Shown here: positions 51,966 to 61,161 of the stretch, piece by piece
Layout of the letters: every line of letters begins with the position of its first letter
How positions within the stretch are numbered: the first letter of the stretch is position 1
NCBI RefSeq assembly: GCF_037991315.1
Contig: NZ_CP150300.1
Location: 1,798,001-1,862,000 of the forward strand
Source of the DNA: Paenibacillus sp. FSL H8-0079
GTDB lineage: Bacteria > Bacillota > Bacilli > Paenibacillales > Paenibacillaceae
DNA length: 64,000 nt
Direction: 5' to 3'
Translations under genes and position numbers: made by a program
Notes under the pieces: generated by a model
Seen by the model: the letters and a program-made list of their open reading frames with translations, nothing else
Told to the model about the DNA's origin: nothing
Database searches by the model: none

Positions 51966-51993
51966 CCCTGAGTCCATTAGACTCAGGGTTTTT
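51966..51993 (+). terminator. Rho-independent terminator
   Basis: Perfect 9-bp stem CCCTGAGTC/GACTCAGGG around the loop CATTA, followed by five T. It isolates the upstream genes from the PTS operon. Confidence 0.9.
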
Positions 51994-52060
51994 ACTATGG
52001 CTAATGTTTTTCCGCTTCGAAGGGGAAATTTTCTAGATCCAAGGTCGAGGAAGAATCCGT

Positions 52061-52066
52061 TACAAT
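52061..52066 (+). promoter_or_regulatory. -10 box of the mannoside PTS operon
   Basis: TACAAT at 52061-52066. The -35 region is weak, as expected if an activator (the PRD regulator) helps. Transcription start would be near 52073. Confidence 0.5.
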
Positions 52067-52071
52067 GATCC

Positions 52072-52085
52072 TGTAAGCGCTTATC
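52072..52085. promoter_or_regulatory. cre-like site (CcpA) overlapping the transcription start
   Basis: TGTAAGCGCTTATC matches the catabolite-responsive element consensus TGWAARCGYTWNCW at 12 of 14 positions and has a perfect TAAGCGCTTA palindrome. Placement over the start site fits glucose repression by CcpA-HPr(Ser-P). Binding is inferred. Confidence 0.7.
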
Positions 52086-52119
52086 GTTTTGGATAGAGAG
52101 AGGAGGAGAGACAGAGATC

Positions 52120-52575
52120 ATGATTACAACCAATCAGATTTATCTCGATCAGACATTGCATAGCAAAGAGGACGTATTTGATTTCATATCTGCGGAGGCA
52201 GAGCGTTACAGCATCACTACAAACCGTGTTCAACTTGCGGCTGATCTGTGGGAACGCGAACGTGTCTACTCCACCGGACTTCAGGATCACTTTGCGATTC
52301 CCCATACCCAGAGTGAAGTTGTAACACGTCCGGCGGTGATGGTCATTCGATTGCAGGAGCCCATTGATTGGGAATCACATGACGGCAAGCCGGTAAAATA
52401 TATTTTTGCCATCCTTGTGCCTAAAGGTCATGTAGACATATCCCATCTGCAAATTATCTCTTCACTTGCCACCTTATTGCTTGAAGATTCATTCAAAGAG
52501 GCCATCGCAGAAGCGGTGCAGCCGGAAGATGTATATGCCTTGCTTCATCAATATACGGAAGGACTGGTGTCATAA
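52120..52575 (+). CDS. PTS sugar transporter EIIA (fructose/mannitol type)
   Basis: A 151-aa phosphotransferase component. The phosphorylated His62 is in DHFAIPHTQSEV, the hallmark of the fructose-mannitol EIIA family, with a later AIAEAVQPEDVYALL end. It takes phosphate from HPr and passes it to EIIB. AGAGGAGGAGAG lies before ATG 52120. First gene of a plus-strand operon with EIIB (stop and start overlap by 1 nt), EIIC, GH38 and a PRD regulator. Confidence 0.85.
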   Translation: MITTNQIYLDQTLHSKEDVFDFISAEAERYSITTNRVQLAADLWERERVYSTGLQDHFAIPHTQSEVVTRPAVMVIRLQEPIDWESHDGKPVKYIFAILVPKGHVDISHLQIISSLATLLLEDSFKEAIAEAVQPEDVYALLHQYTEGLVS

Positions 52576-52892
52576 TGAAAATCGTAGGTGTAACGTCATG
52601 TATCGCAGGTCTCGCCCATACCCCGATGGCCGCCAAAGCATTGGAAAAAGCAGCTCAACAACTGGGATATGAGATCAAAGTGGAACAGCAGGGAGCCATG
52701 GGACAAGTCAACAAGCTCACGGAAGAGGATATTGCTGCAGCGAATTTTGTACTGATTGCAGCGGATCAAACGGTGAAGGACATGGATCGGTTTGGCGACA
52801 AAAAAGTCGTTCGTGTCAAAATCGGTCATGCCGTAAGTCAGGCAGAAGCGGTATTAACCAAAGCCGTCGAGGCTGTGAACGCACAAGCTTAA
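52575..52892 (+). CDS. PTS EIIB (fructose type)
   Basis: A 105-aa EIIB. The phospho-Cys9 is in VTSCIAGLAHTPMAAKAL, the classic PTS fructose IIB motif. EIIA and EIIC are encoded as separate proteins, so the system is split rather than a single EIIABC. It is 1 nt into the end of the EIIA gene. Confidence 0.85.
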   Translation: MKIVGVTSCIAGLAHTPMAAKALEKAAQQLGYEIKVEQQGAMGQVNKLTEEDIAAANFVLIAADQTVKDMDRFGDKKVVRVKIGHAVSQAEAVLTKAVEAVNAQA

Positions 52893-52920
52893 CCCACCTT
52901 CCACATGAGGAGAGAGTACG

Positions 52921-54039
52921 ATGAGAAAATGGTTCGGTGAAGCAAAAACACATCTAATGACAGGTATCTCCTATCTGCTGCCGGTCATTATCGCGGGTTC
53001 CCTGGTCGTTGCCATCTGTAAAATTATTGCACTATCGATGGGCATTACCGATCTTGATCCGTACAAAGATGGAAGCGGATTCTTGCATATTTTATATCTC
53101 GTGCAAAATGTAGGATGGAGTGGCATCGGATTATTGACGATTGTCCTGTCCGGTTATATTGCGTACTCCATTGCCGACAAACCTGCGCTGGCCGCAGGTC
53201 TGATCGGCGGAGTGCTGGCACAGCAGACCAACGCTGGTTTCTTGGGCGCGTTGATCTCCGGTTTTTTTGCCGGATACATCACCTTATGGGTCAAAAACAA
53301 AGTTAAGATTACAGGTCCGGCCGCTGGCTCGGTACCGTTAATCATTTTACCGCTGATTACTGTCGGTTTAACCGGATTTCTGATGGCAGTCATTCTGGGT
53401 GGCCCGCTGGGCGCACTGAATGAGTATCTGATTGCTTGGGTTCAAAACATGAGCCAGAGCGGAACGAATACCGTTGTGCTTGCGATTATTCTGGGAGCGA
53501 TGATCGGATTCGATCTCGGTGGACCCGTCAACAAAGCCGCCTGGATGGCAGGCAACGCCCTGTTCCTGTCCGGTGTCTATCTGCCGAATATTTTCATTAA
53601 CATTGCCATCTGCATTCCGCCACTTGGTTATGGTCTGGCAACATTGCTGATGAAGAAACGTTTTTCCAAAACGTATCAGGAAGCGGGCAAAGGTGCAGTG
53701 ATTATGGGCGTGATCGGCATCACGGAAGGTGCAATTCCGTTCACACTGCGTAACCCTGCCAAAATGATTCTGGTCAACATGTTTGCCTGTGCAACGGGTG
53801 CTGCCCTGACTGCATTGCTGGGAGCGCATATCATCATGCCACCGATCGGCGGCTTATATGGAGCTGTATCGGTAGGTACCCCAATCGCGTATCTTACCGG
53901 AGGCATTGTCGGTGCACTGATCGTAGCGGGGGGCACCATGCTGGTGAACTTCCGTGATGAAGAAGAGAAACAACCTGCCAAGACTCAGGAAGCTTCGGTG
54001 AAGAAAAACGGGGAAGAAATCGAACTCGTTTTTGACTAA
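52921..54039 (+). CDS. PTS EIIC (fructose type)
   Basis: A 372-aa membrane permease with about nine helices. Signature parts are TGISYLLPVIIAGSLVVAI near the N-terminus and GVIGITEGAIPFTLRNP in the re-entrant/substrate region, typical of fructose-family EIIC. It imports and phosphorylates the sugar with EIIA and EIIB. GAGGAGAGAG precedes ATG 52921. The substrate is suggested by the linked GH38 gene to be an alpha-mannoside such as mannosylglycerate. Confidence 0.85.
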   Translation: MRKWFGEAKTHLMTGISYLLPVIIAGSLVVAICKIIALSMGITDLDPYKDGSGFLHILYLVQNVGWSGIGLLTIVLSGYIAYSIADKPALAAGLIGGVLAQQTNAGFLGALISGFFAGYITLWVKNKVKITGPAAGSVPLIILPLITVGLTGFLMAVILGGPLGALNEYLIAWVQNMSQSGTNTVVLAIILGAMIGFDLGGPVNKAAWMAGNALFLSGVYLPNIFINIAICIPPLGYGLATLLMKKRFSKTYQEAGKGAVIMGVIGITEGAIPFTLRNPAKMILVNMFACATGAALTALLGAHIIMPPIGGLYGAVSVGTPIAYLTGGIVGALIVAGGTMLVNFRDEEEKQPAKTQEASVKKNGEEIELVFD

Positions 54040-54047
54040 AAGTACAT

Positions 54048-54253
54048 GTTCAAAAAGATCGGTTTTCAGTATCGAGAAGATGGGATGAAGGTAGAAATGG
54101 AGTAGCGGAGCGTAGGGGAAACTACGTGAGCAACTACAATGTTTCCGAAGGAAACAACCTTCGTAAGCATCCACTTATTTCGGCTGAATTCCATCTTCGA
54201 CGCTGATGATGCCAACAGGCATCCCTCGTAATCAAAAGCGGACTTTTTTGAAC
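54048..54253. repeat. Structured repeat element (MITE-like or RNA-like)
   Basis: About 206 bp between the EIIC and GH38 genes. The ends are near-perfect inverted: GTTCAAAAAGATC at 54048-54060 against GGACTTTTTTGAAC at 54240-54253. Inside are three perfect hairpins: CGTAG-GGGAAA-CTACG (54111-54126), GTTTCC-GAA-GGAAAC (54141-54155) and GATGCC-AACA-GGCATC (54208-54223). A second fold, CGAAGG-N6-CCTTCG, competes with the second hairpin. It has no ORF with a ribosome site. It looks like a mobile short element or a structured RNA leader; no second copy was found in this window. Confidence 0.6.
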
Positions 54254-54287
54254 AACCTTTAAAAAGCATCTGGAGGGATATAGAGAT

Positions 54288-56966
54288 ATGAGTGAGAGCA
54301 ATCGTACCAAAGTACATGTTATTCCACATACACACTGGGACCGGGAATGGTATTTTACAACCTCCCGTTCCAAAGTGTATCTCGTCAAACACGTCAAGGA
54401 AGTATTGAACGCACTGGAGAATATCGATGGATTTCATTATTACCTGCTGGATGCACAGGGTTCGTTGCTGGATGATTACATCCGCTGGTGTCCCGAAGAT
54501 GAGGAACGTATCCGCCAACTGGTTTCAGCCAAACGACTGATGACTGGACCCTGGTATACACAGACGGATCAATTGGTGATTTCCAGTGAATCCATGGTCC
54601 GAAACCTGTATTATGGTATGAAAACAGCACAAAAGTACGGACATGCGATGAAAGTCGGTTATGTTCCGGATGCATTTGGACAATCGGCACAGATGCCGCA
54701 GATCTATCGCGAGTTTGGCATTGAACGTTTCCTGTTCTGGAGAGGCGTTTCAGATAATACAAATCCACATACCGAGTTTACGTGGGAAGGATCGGACGGC
54801 AGCCGTGTATTTGCTGTACAGATGCCATTCGGGTATTACTACGGCGGTAACATTCCGGAAAATGAGGAAGATCTAATTCCTTATCTGGAGAAACAGATTG
54901 GTGCGCTGGAACGCAAAGCCTCGACCAAACATATCTATTTCCCTAATGGGTTTGATCAGGCACCTGTGCGATTGAATCTGCCGGAGTTGATTGAACGCTT
55001 CAATGCGTTGGATACAAAACGCGAATATGTGATGAATGAACCGGAACGTTTTCTGGCGGAGATCGAAGCGGATAGTCAAGATCTGCCTGTACTTCGGGGT
55101 GAATTAATGGAAGCCAAGCACATGCGCATTCACAAGTCCATTTTTTCCACCCGTGCGGATCTCAAACAACAGAATAACCGAATTGAGAATCTGATCGCCA
55201 ATACGCTCGAACCTGTGCTTGCCATTAGCCATTCTCTCGGGCATGATTACCCGCATCGCATTGTGGAGGACATCTGGAAGCTGTTGTTTGAGAATGCGGC
55301 ACATGACAGCATCGGTGGCTGTAACAGCGATACAACGAATCAGGACGTTGCGTTCCGTTACAAACAGGCCTGCGATATCGCACTGAATTTGCTCGACCTG
55401 CATATGCGGATGATTGCTTCAACGATACAGCAGGAGGAGACATTTGCGTTCACCCTGTTCAACACGCTACCGTATGTGCGAGGCGGCGTTACCGAGATTG
55501 AAGCTTATATTCCGGAAGAATCCTTTGTCATTCGGGATACGAAGGGACGCGAGCTGGCCTATACGATTGTAGAAAAAGTAGACCAGACCGATTATGTGCT
55601 TGGACAGCACATCGATCTCAATCCAAGCCGCAAAGTGCATCTGCCGGAACGGGTATATCGCGCCAAATTGCTGGTGGATCTGCAAGAGATCCCGGCAATG
55701 GGCTACACCCAGATTGTGTTTGATTTCAGTCAGGGCACTGCACCTGTCATGGAGCGACGTAACGGAGACACGATTGAAAATGAACATTTCACCGTTGCGC
55801 TGCAAGCAAACGGCACCTTGCAAATTACGGACAAGCGATCAGGCCAAGTGTATGCAGATCAAATGGTCTTTGAAGATAATGGGGATGACGGAGATTCCTA
55901 CAACTATTCTCCACCTGAGCGTGACCTGATTGTTTCTTCCGCAGGCACCCAGATGAGCACAACGACCACCCAAACGTCTGTATCCCAGACACTGTCCCTG
56001 CGTTTCACGCTGGATGTCCCCTACGATCTGGAAGAGCGGGCCGCAGGCATCACATCGGGTGCACTGCCAATGCAGGTGGAGATATCCCTTCGCAAAGGAG
56101 AGAAGCTGATCCGCTTCCACGTTCAGGTGCAGAATGAAGTGTTCAGCCACCGTCTGCGTGTCCTTTTTGATACAGGAATTGCTTCCGCTCTATCCATTGC
56201 AGACCAACCGTTTGGTGTGATTGCTCGTCCAACCTCATTGCCAGAAGTGGACGTATGGGAGCGCGAACAATGGCAGGAGAAACCGATCACCATTGAAGCG
56301 ATGCAGAGTTATGCCGGGTTGAACAACGGTTCGCATGGTATGGCTGTGATGACGGAAGGTGTGCGTGAGTATGAGATTGTTGGTGAGCAAATGGATACCA
56401 TTGCTCTGACCTTGTTCCGCACTTTCGGTTTCATGGGTAAGGAAAATCTATTGTATCGTCCTGGCCGGGCTTCCGGTGAGAAAATTGTAGCAACACCAGA
56501 CGCGCAATTACTTGGCGAGCTTTCCTTTACCTTTGGCCTGCATATCCAGACTTCGGGGTTCGACGAAGCAAATGTAGCTCGTGCTGCGCGTGAATATTTG
56601 ACACCGATCAGCAGTTATCAGCTGTGCGACTTTTTGAACGGACGATTGATCTTTGCTTTCCGCGATGAGGAACGTGTTCTGGAACGTGATTACAGTCTGA
56701 TGTCGTTCAGCGACGATTCCAACGTGGTGTTAAGCAGCTTCAAGAAAGCAGAGCAGAGTGACGGATACATTATACGTGTCTTCAATCCGTACTTGTCACA
56801 GTCTGCTAACGTGAACATGCACTTTAATCAACCTGTACATGCAGAACGTGTATCTCTTGGTGAACAACCCCTGGAGCCTCAACAGAGGTTAACTGATGGA
56901 GAAGAGGTTGTTCGTTTACCGGAACTCGCACATTGTAAATTGATGACGGTACTTGTATCGATATAA
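54288..56966 (+). CDS. mngB: GH38 alpha-mannosidase (mannosylglycerate hydrolase, MngB-like)
   Basis: An 892-aa cytoplasmic retaining alpha-mannosidase. The N-terminal motif HTHWDREWYFTTSRSK holds two zinc ligands; VGYVPDAFGQSAQMPQIYR contains the catalytic nucleophile Asp; an Asn-Gly-Phe-Asp-Gln segment (FPNGFDQAPV) and EYVMNEPERF follow. The sequence resembles Escherichia coli MngB, which splits 2-O-(6-phospho-mannosyl)-glycerate. The C-terminal two-thirds are beta-sandwich domains typical of GH38. GGAGGGAT precedes ATG 54288. Linked to the fructose-type PTS and PRD regulator, it would hydrolyse the phosphorylated mannoside after import. Confidence 0.85.
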   Translation: MSESNRTKVHVIPHTHWDREWYFTTSRSKVYLVKHVKEVLNALENIDGFHYYLLDAQGSLLDDYIRWCPEDEERIRQLVSAKRLMTGPWYTQTDQLVISSESMVRNLYYGMKTAQKYGHAMKVGYVPDAFGQSAQMPQIYREFGIERFLFWRGVSDNTNPHTEFTWEGSDGSRVFAVQMPFGYYYGGNIPENEEDLIPYLEKQIGALERKASTKHIYFPNGFDQAPVRLNLPELIERFNALDTKREYVMNEPERFLAEIEADSQDLPVLRGELMEAKHMRIHKSIFSTRADLKQQNNRIENLIANTLEPVLAISHSLGHDYPHRIVEDIWKLLFENAAHDSIGGCNSDTTNQDVAFRYKQACDIALNLLDLHMRMIASTIQQEETFAFTLFNTLPYVRGGVTEIEAYIPEESFVIRDTKGRELAYTIVEKVDQTDYVLGQHIDLNPSRKVHLPERVYRAKLLVDLQEIPAMGYTQIVFDFSQGTAPVMERRNGDTIENEHFTVALQANGTLQITDKRSGQVYADQMVFEDNGDDGDSYNYSPPERDLIVSSAGTQMSTTTTQTSVSQTLSLRFTLDVPYDLEERAAGITSGALPMQVEISLRKGEKLIRFHVQVQNEVFSHRLRVLFDTGIASALSIADQPFGVIARPTSLPEVDVWEREQWQEKPITIEAMQSYAGLNNGSHGMAVMTEGVREYEIVGEQMDTIALTLFRTFGFMGKENLLYRPGRASGEKIVATPDAQLLGELSFTFGLHIQTSGFDEANVARAAREYLTPISSYQLCDFLNGRLIFAFRDEERVLERDYSLMSFSDDSNVVLSSFKKAEQSDGYIIRVFNPYLSQSANVNMHFNQPVHAERVSLGEQPLEPQQRLTDGEEVVRLPELAHCKLMTVLVSI

Positions 56967-57018
56967 GGTGAACTTTAGTTTGACACAATCTTGATCAGAA
57001 GGGAGGTCGGATATCGAT

Positions 57019-58986
57019 ATGATTTTTCCAACCAAGCGGTTGAAAAAGCTGTTCCATCTCATTCATGGTGAAGGACAGGAACAGGCTTGGACGAGCCAAG
57101 CACTTGCAGACAGGTTGGAAGTTACGGTGCGTACCATTCGGGATGATCTGAAAAAGTTGGATCATATTCTAGCAGGACACGGCGGGAGCCTGGAGTCTAA
57201 GCGTGGACGGGGATATTCCATTCGTGTGCATGATGCGAAGCGGTATGATGAGCTGTTGGAGGAACGGAAGGATGATCGGCAAAAAGGTGCGCCAGTACCT
57301 GGATCGCCTGATGAGCGTATCCGTTATGAATTGTTCAAGCTGCTTGGTGAACCGGGTCATATCAAGATGGAAGACCTCGCTGATCAGCTGTATATAAGCC
57401 GTGCAACGATGAACAATGATCTAAAAATCATTCGTCAGATTCTGGAGAACTACCAGCTTCAGCTTCAGATCAAGCCAGGACATGGTGTGAAGGTCGTCGG
57501 AGACGAGCAAAGGTTCCGCTATTGCCTTGCCGAATACGCTGATGCGCGAGATGAAGAACTGGGGCCGGAAGGCATGACTGCTGCACAGGAACGTTTGTTG
57601 TATCCAATCGAACCTGCGCACATCCGCGAGATCGTCATTCGCCATGTAGGCAAACAGAATGTTCGTATTGCAGATGTGGCCCTGAAAGATCTGATTACGC
57701 ATCTGGCTGTTATGGTATTGCGTATTAAACAAGGGCATGAACTGGAGCGATTCGAGAAAGTGGAGGCGAATCCGCAGGATCAACAACTTGCACAACAGAT
57801 TATTCAGGATCTGGAGTCGTTATATTCCATTCATTGTCCAGTCGGAGAGCGAGATTATCTGTTGCTTCATATTGTTAGCAAAAAAATGACCGCTACCGAT
57901 TGGAATGGACTTCGAAGTGACCCATTATATGTTGCTGTACTGCAGATGCTGGGACATATCTATGAACGGTACACCTATGATCTGCGAGATGATGAACGCT
58001 TGCCGAATGATCTGTATGCCCATCTGAAACCCATGATTACGCGCCTGGAACATGGCATGAACATGCGGAATCCACTGCTGGGACATATACGTAAATATTA
58101 TCCACTCGCCTATGAGATTACGATCAGTGCAGTGAAACAGCTACAGACATACGTACCTCATGAGATCAATGACAGTGAGATTGGTTACCTGGCTCTTCAT
58201 ATTGGTGCAGCATTGGAACGTAAATACCAGATTCCTCATCGCAAACGGAAATCCGTATTACTCGTCTGTGGGTCAGGATACGGCACAGCCCGTATTCTTG
58301 AATCCAGATTGCGCTCTTTATTTGCCGAGCTGGAGGTCTCTCGTGTAGTTTCGCTAAGAGAGTACGAGGAGATGGGGAGTGTGCCTGAAGATTTGGTCAT
58401 TTCCACGATCCGGTTACGGGAGTCCAAAGGCAAGCCGTCGGCTGTCATTGCTGCGATTCCATCGGAACGCGACATGGCAACGATCACTCATCTGGTGCGA
58501 ACCAGTGATGAGCAGGAGGAAATGACGTTGCTGCGTTACTTTGATCCAGCGTTGTTCATGTTTCGGTCCGATCAGCCTGATAAAATGGCACTTATGGCTG
58601 AGATGAGCGGGGCGCTGTTGGAGAAGGGGATTGTAACGGAGCAATTCTGGCCAGCTGTGCAGGAGCGGGAAAAGATGGCTTCAACCGCGCTTGGAAGAGG
58701 TATGGCGATTCCGCATCCCATGGAGCTGAGTTCAACCCGTACGACCGTATCGGTATGTCTGCTCGAGAAGCCGATTCCTTGGGATGAAGAGAATGAAGTA
58801 CATGCGGTATTTATGTTATCCATATGCAAAGAGGATTACGAACAGGCGATGGGGATCTATGATCTGTTTGTAGAGTTGATTCGGCAGGAGGAGCAGCTGG
58901 AAAGCCTGCGATCCTGCGGCAGCTTCGATGCCTTTGCCCAACTTGTATGTGAAACGTTGAGTCTGAAAAGTACCGAAGTGTATTAA
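57019..58986 (+). CDS. PRD-containing transcriptional regulator (BglG/MtlR type)
   Basis: A 655-aa activator. Two HTH motifs at about 8-62 (SQALADRLEVTVRTIRDDL) and 100-155 (EDLADQLYISRATMNNDL) are followed by two PTS regulation domains (about 195-295 and 305-405; conserved His in LALHIGAA and earlier LLLHI), an EIIB-like domain (Cys417 in LLVCGSGYGTA) and an EIIA-like domain (His566 in GMAIPHPMEL). Phosphorylation of the PRD and EIIA/EIIB sites couples its activity to sugar import, as in MtlR/LicR-like activators. GGGAGG precedes ATG 57019. It is the last gene of the operon it probably activates. Confidence 0.85.
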   Translation: MIFPTKRLKKLFHLIHGEGQEQAWTSQALADRLEVTVRTIRDDLKKLDHILAGHGGSLESKRGRGYSIRVHDAKRYDELLEERKDDRQKGAPVPGSPDERIRYELFKLLGEPGHIKMEDLADQLYISRATMNNDLKIIRQILENYQLQLQIKPGHGVKVVGDEQRFRYCLAEYADARDEELGPEGMTAAQERLLYPIEPAHIREIVIRHVGKQNVRIADVALKDLITHLAVMVLRIKQGHELERFEKVEANPQDQQLAQQIIQDLESLYSIHCPVGERDYLLLHIVSKKMTATDWNGLRSDPLYVAVLQMLGHIYERYTYDLRDDERLPNDLYAHLKPMITRLEHGMNMRNPLLGHIRKYYPLAYEITISAVKQLQTYVPHEINDSEIGYLALHIGAALERKYQIPHRKRKSVLLVCGSGYGTARILESRLRSLFAELEVSRVVSLREYEEMGSVPEDLVISTIRLRESKGKPSAVIAAIPSERDMATITHLVRTSDEQEEMTLLRYFDPALFMFRSDQPDKMALMAEMSGALLEKGIVTEQFWPAVQEREKMASTALGRGMAIPHPMELSSTRTTVSVCLLEKPIPWDEENEVHAVFMLSICKEDYEQAMGIYDLFVELIRQEEQLESLRSCGSFDAFAQLVCETLSLKSTEVY

Positions 58987-59069
58987 TATATAAGTTCACT
59001 AAGGATAATTTCACTGACACTCCGATGACAGAATAACCTTCCGATCGCTGTTATCCCCAGATTTTTCTG

Positions 59070-59090
59070 ATCCCCTTTTCGAAAGGGGAA
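59070..59090. other. Perfect palindrome / hairpin
   Basis: TCCCCTTTTCGAAAGGGGA, a nearly perfect 9-bp dyad just before the terminator of the operon. It has no T tract of its own; it may add to termination or bind a protein. Confidence 0.45.
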
Positions 59091-59132
59091 AACCGTCCTT
59101 CATCAGATTTGTCTGATAGAGGACGGTTTTTA
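59091..59132. terminator. Bidirectional rho-independent terminator
   Basis: AACCGTCC pairs with GGACGGTT, enclosing ATCAGA/TCTGAT and a short loop; TTTTTATT follows on the plus strand and AAA/TTT on the other. It lies between the convergent regulator (plus) and spo0M (minus). Confidence 0.8.
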
Positions 59133-59153
59133 TTCGTTTACACAAACTATAGA

Positions 59154-59927
59154 TTAAATATGTTTGGATATGACTTCTTCCAGACCCTGAGCGACAGAAT
59201 GCGCACCCCGCTGCAGATGTCGTTCATACAGATGCAGGCGGACGAAGCTCTCATCCGTTCCCATCGCTTCGGAAAATATTCCACTGAGTCCACGAGCGCG
59301 GCGGTCGATCTGTAACAACAGTTCCAGCGAATCGCCCATCGGATAGAACAGCACTTCCAGCTCATCCAGATGCCCACGAAACTTGCTCGTTGGCACAAAT
59401 TCGAATTCCTGCACAAATGGCAGATTTCCGCCCAGCTTTGGTGCGTAGTCATTGGTCACTTCACGCAGCTTGAAGCCAAGGATATCGATTGCATCGAGCA
59501 CGGTATTCATGTCTTTGCTAGGAACAACATGTAGTCTGTCCCGGTCGGATGGGTCCACGGCGCTTGAGATATCGAGGCCCGTTTCTACCCACACTTCTGC
59601 ACGATGCAGTGTAATAGGCAGATTTTCTGGCAGGTCAAATGAGAAGTCTTTCTCCAATTTGGCTCCAGGCTGCAATGTGAAACCTTCGGTGAGCAAATAT
59701 TTGGCTATAACAGCTGTTTCTTTTACTTTGCGATCATCGCGCTCCCGTATGTAATGGGTTTTGATTGAAAGATAGATTCGATCTACGTTCTGTTCCACAT
59801 CTCCACCTTCAATGTACACAACCCCTGAGATGATTCCTCCAGGCGTGACCTCTGGTGTATGCAATTCTGTATTCACTTTGGCTGCTCCAACACCTACACT
59901 GGCTAACATTTTCTTGAAAAATGACAT
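59154..59927 (-). CDS. spo0M: Sporulation-control protein Spo0M
   Basis: A 257-aa soluble protein of the Spo0M/YnfA family (arrestin-like beta sandwiches). It begins MSFFKKMLASVGVGAAKVNT and continues through VVYIEGGDVEQNVDRIYLSI, LPENLPITLH and VVPSKDMNTVLDAI, the family hallmarks. In Bacillus subtilis it affects sporulation timing and membrane-linked processes. GGAGG is 8 bp before ATG 59927 on the minus strand. Single gene, convergent with the mannoside operon. Confidence 0.85.
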   Translation of the reverse strand: MSFFKKMLASVGVGAAKVNTELHTPEVTPGGIISGVVYIEGGDVEQNVDRIYLSIKTHYIRERDDRKVKETAVIAKYLLTEGFTLQPGAKLEKDFSFDLPENLPITLHRAEVWVETGLDISSAVDPSDRDRLHVVPSKDMNTVLDAIDILGFKLREVTNDYAPKLGGNLPFVQEFEFVPTSKFRGHLDELEVLFYPMGDSLELLLQIDRRARGLSGIFSEAMGTDESFVRLHLYERHLQRGAHSVAQGLEEVISKHI

Positions 59928-60150
59928 GCGCTCAACCTCCAGATCAGATGGTTTACTTTTTGGGGATAAATACGACTTCGACCTTAATACGGAAACTGGA
60001 AGAGAAGCGTTTCAAATTTTAGTAAAGATATATCCCTATCAAAACAGGAGAATCGACTTACCGATGTCGAATGTTTTGGAAGAAGGAAGTTTTTGTCAGG
60101 ATTTCCTCAGACACAAGTATATCTGGCAGGCCGTCAGGAGTTGAAACTGA

Positions 60151-60591
60151 GTGAACACAGAATTTTCAGAACAGAACTATGGTGAGACGGGTGTGAAAAC
60201 CAGCTTCGAGCAGATGGCGAACGGGGAACAGAAATATAAAATGATAGCAGAAGACGGTAGTTATTATTGTAGAACCGTTGCTTTATCCCAGGGAGCTTGG
60301 CAAAACAGCCATGTACACGTCAATATAACGGAGTTTTATGTGGTACAAACCGGATGGATTGCATATGCCAGTTATGGAGATGACCAGATGATTTCCATTC
60401 AAGTGATGCGTGAAGGCGAGCATATCGTTGTCCAGCCGGGAGTCCACCATAATATATATATGTCTGCACATAGCGCGATCCATACCATCAAACATGGACT
60501 CAATACCTCCAGTGATTGGACGGCATCCCCTGAGTTGGATAGGTTAACTCAATCTTTAACAGAGAAGGAGCTACTCCAGAAGTATGATTAA
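60151..60591 (+). CDS. Cupin domain protein
   Basis: A 146-aa single-domain beta-barrel protein. It has a cupin motif with His ligands (NSHVHVNITEFYVV, then EGEHIVVQPGVHHNIYM), giving two to three His and Glu for metal binding. No membrane part. GTG 60151 has AGGAG at 10 bp. Function unknown; cupins act as isomerases, dioxygenases or small-molecule binders. Followed by a membrane-bound hypothetical protein 21 bp later. Confidence 0.7.
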   Translation: MNTEFSEQNYGETGVKTSFEQMANGEQKYKMIAEDGSYYCRTVALSQGAWQNSHVHVNITEFYVVQTGWIAYASYGDDQMISIQVMREGEHIVVQPGVHHNIYMSAHSAIHTIKHGLNTSSDWTASPELDRLTQSLTEKELLQKYD

Positions 60592-60612
60592 CCAGACGGG
60601 AGGATCAGACAG

Positions 60613-61161
60613 ATGCGTAAAAGTACAATATTTTGGATTACGGGAATAACGATAATCCTCTTGGTGACTCTGCTCATATACAGCTATGTTATTCCAAGTG
60701 TGAGTGCCCAGGATGTTGTGATGGCAGGTACAATCAGGCAGATTGATACGGATGTAGTTGAGGTAGAGTTAGAGATAACGCGAAAAAGAGAAGACAAGGA
60801 TCAACATATGGTGTATCCCGTTGTCCCTGGATGGGAGGGGGTCACATTCACTGAAGAACAAGATGATGCGTGGTACATGCCTTCGTCTGTTGGCAGCTCC
60901 TATGTTGATCAAGTCATTCTGGAAAAGTATCTGAAGGCGCAGGGGAAAACCATGAAATCAGCTGATAATATGATGGGATTTGCTATACCTGATGAGATAG
61001 GGAGCTACAAATTGCGGTTAACGCTTAGATCTTTGGATGGAACGACTCAGCCGCTTGAGAATCCCATGGTGTATTATGTTCACAACGAGCAGTTGTTAGG
61101 GAAGGATCTGAGTTGGGTTACGGGTGAGAATCTGGAGATCATTAAGGGGTATGCAGAATAA
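60613..61161 (+). CDS. Hypothetical membrane-anchored protein
   Basis: A 182-aa protein with an N-terminal signal anchor (IFWITGITIILLVTLLIYSYV) and an extracellular domain of alternating strands (TIRQIDTDVVEVELEI). No known family. GGGAGGATCAG precedes ATG 60613. Its stop overlaps the next start by one base, which may couple translation to the GNAT gene. Function unknown. Confidence 0.6.
   Translation: MRKSTIFWITGITIILLVTLLIYSYVIPSVSAQDVVMAGTIRQIDTDVVEVELEITRKREDKDQHMVYPVVPGWEGVTFTEEQDDAWYMPSSVGSSYVDQVILEKYLKAQGKTMKSADNMMGFAIPDEIGSYKLRLTLRSLDGTTQPLENPMVYYVHNEQLLGKDLSWVTGENLEIIKGYAE

Noticed and set aside
59812..60144. Plus-strand frame opposite the start of spo0M
   Set aside because: Antisense to spo0M in the first part and without a ribosome site.
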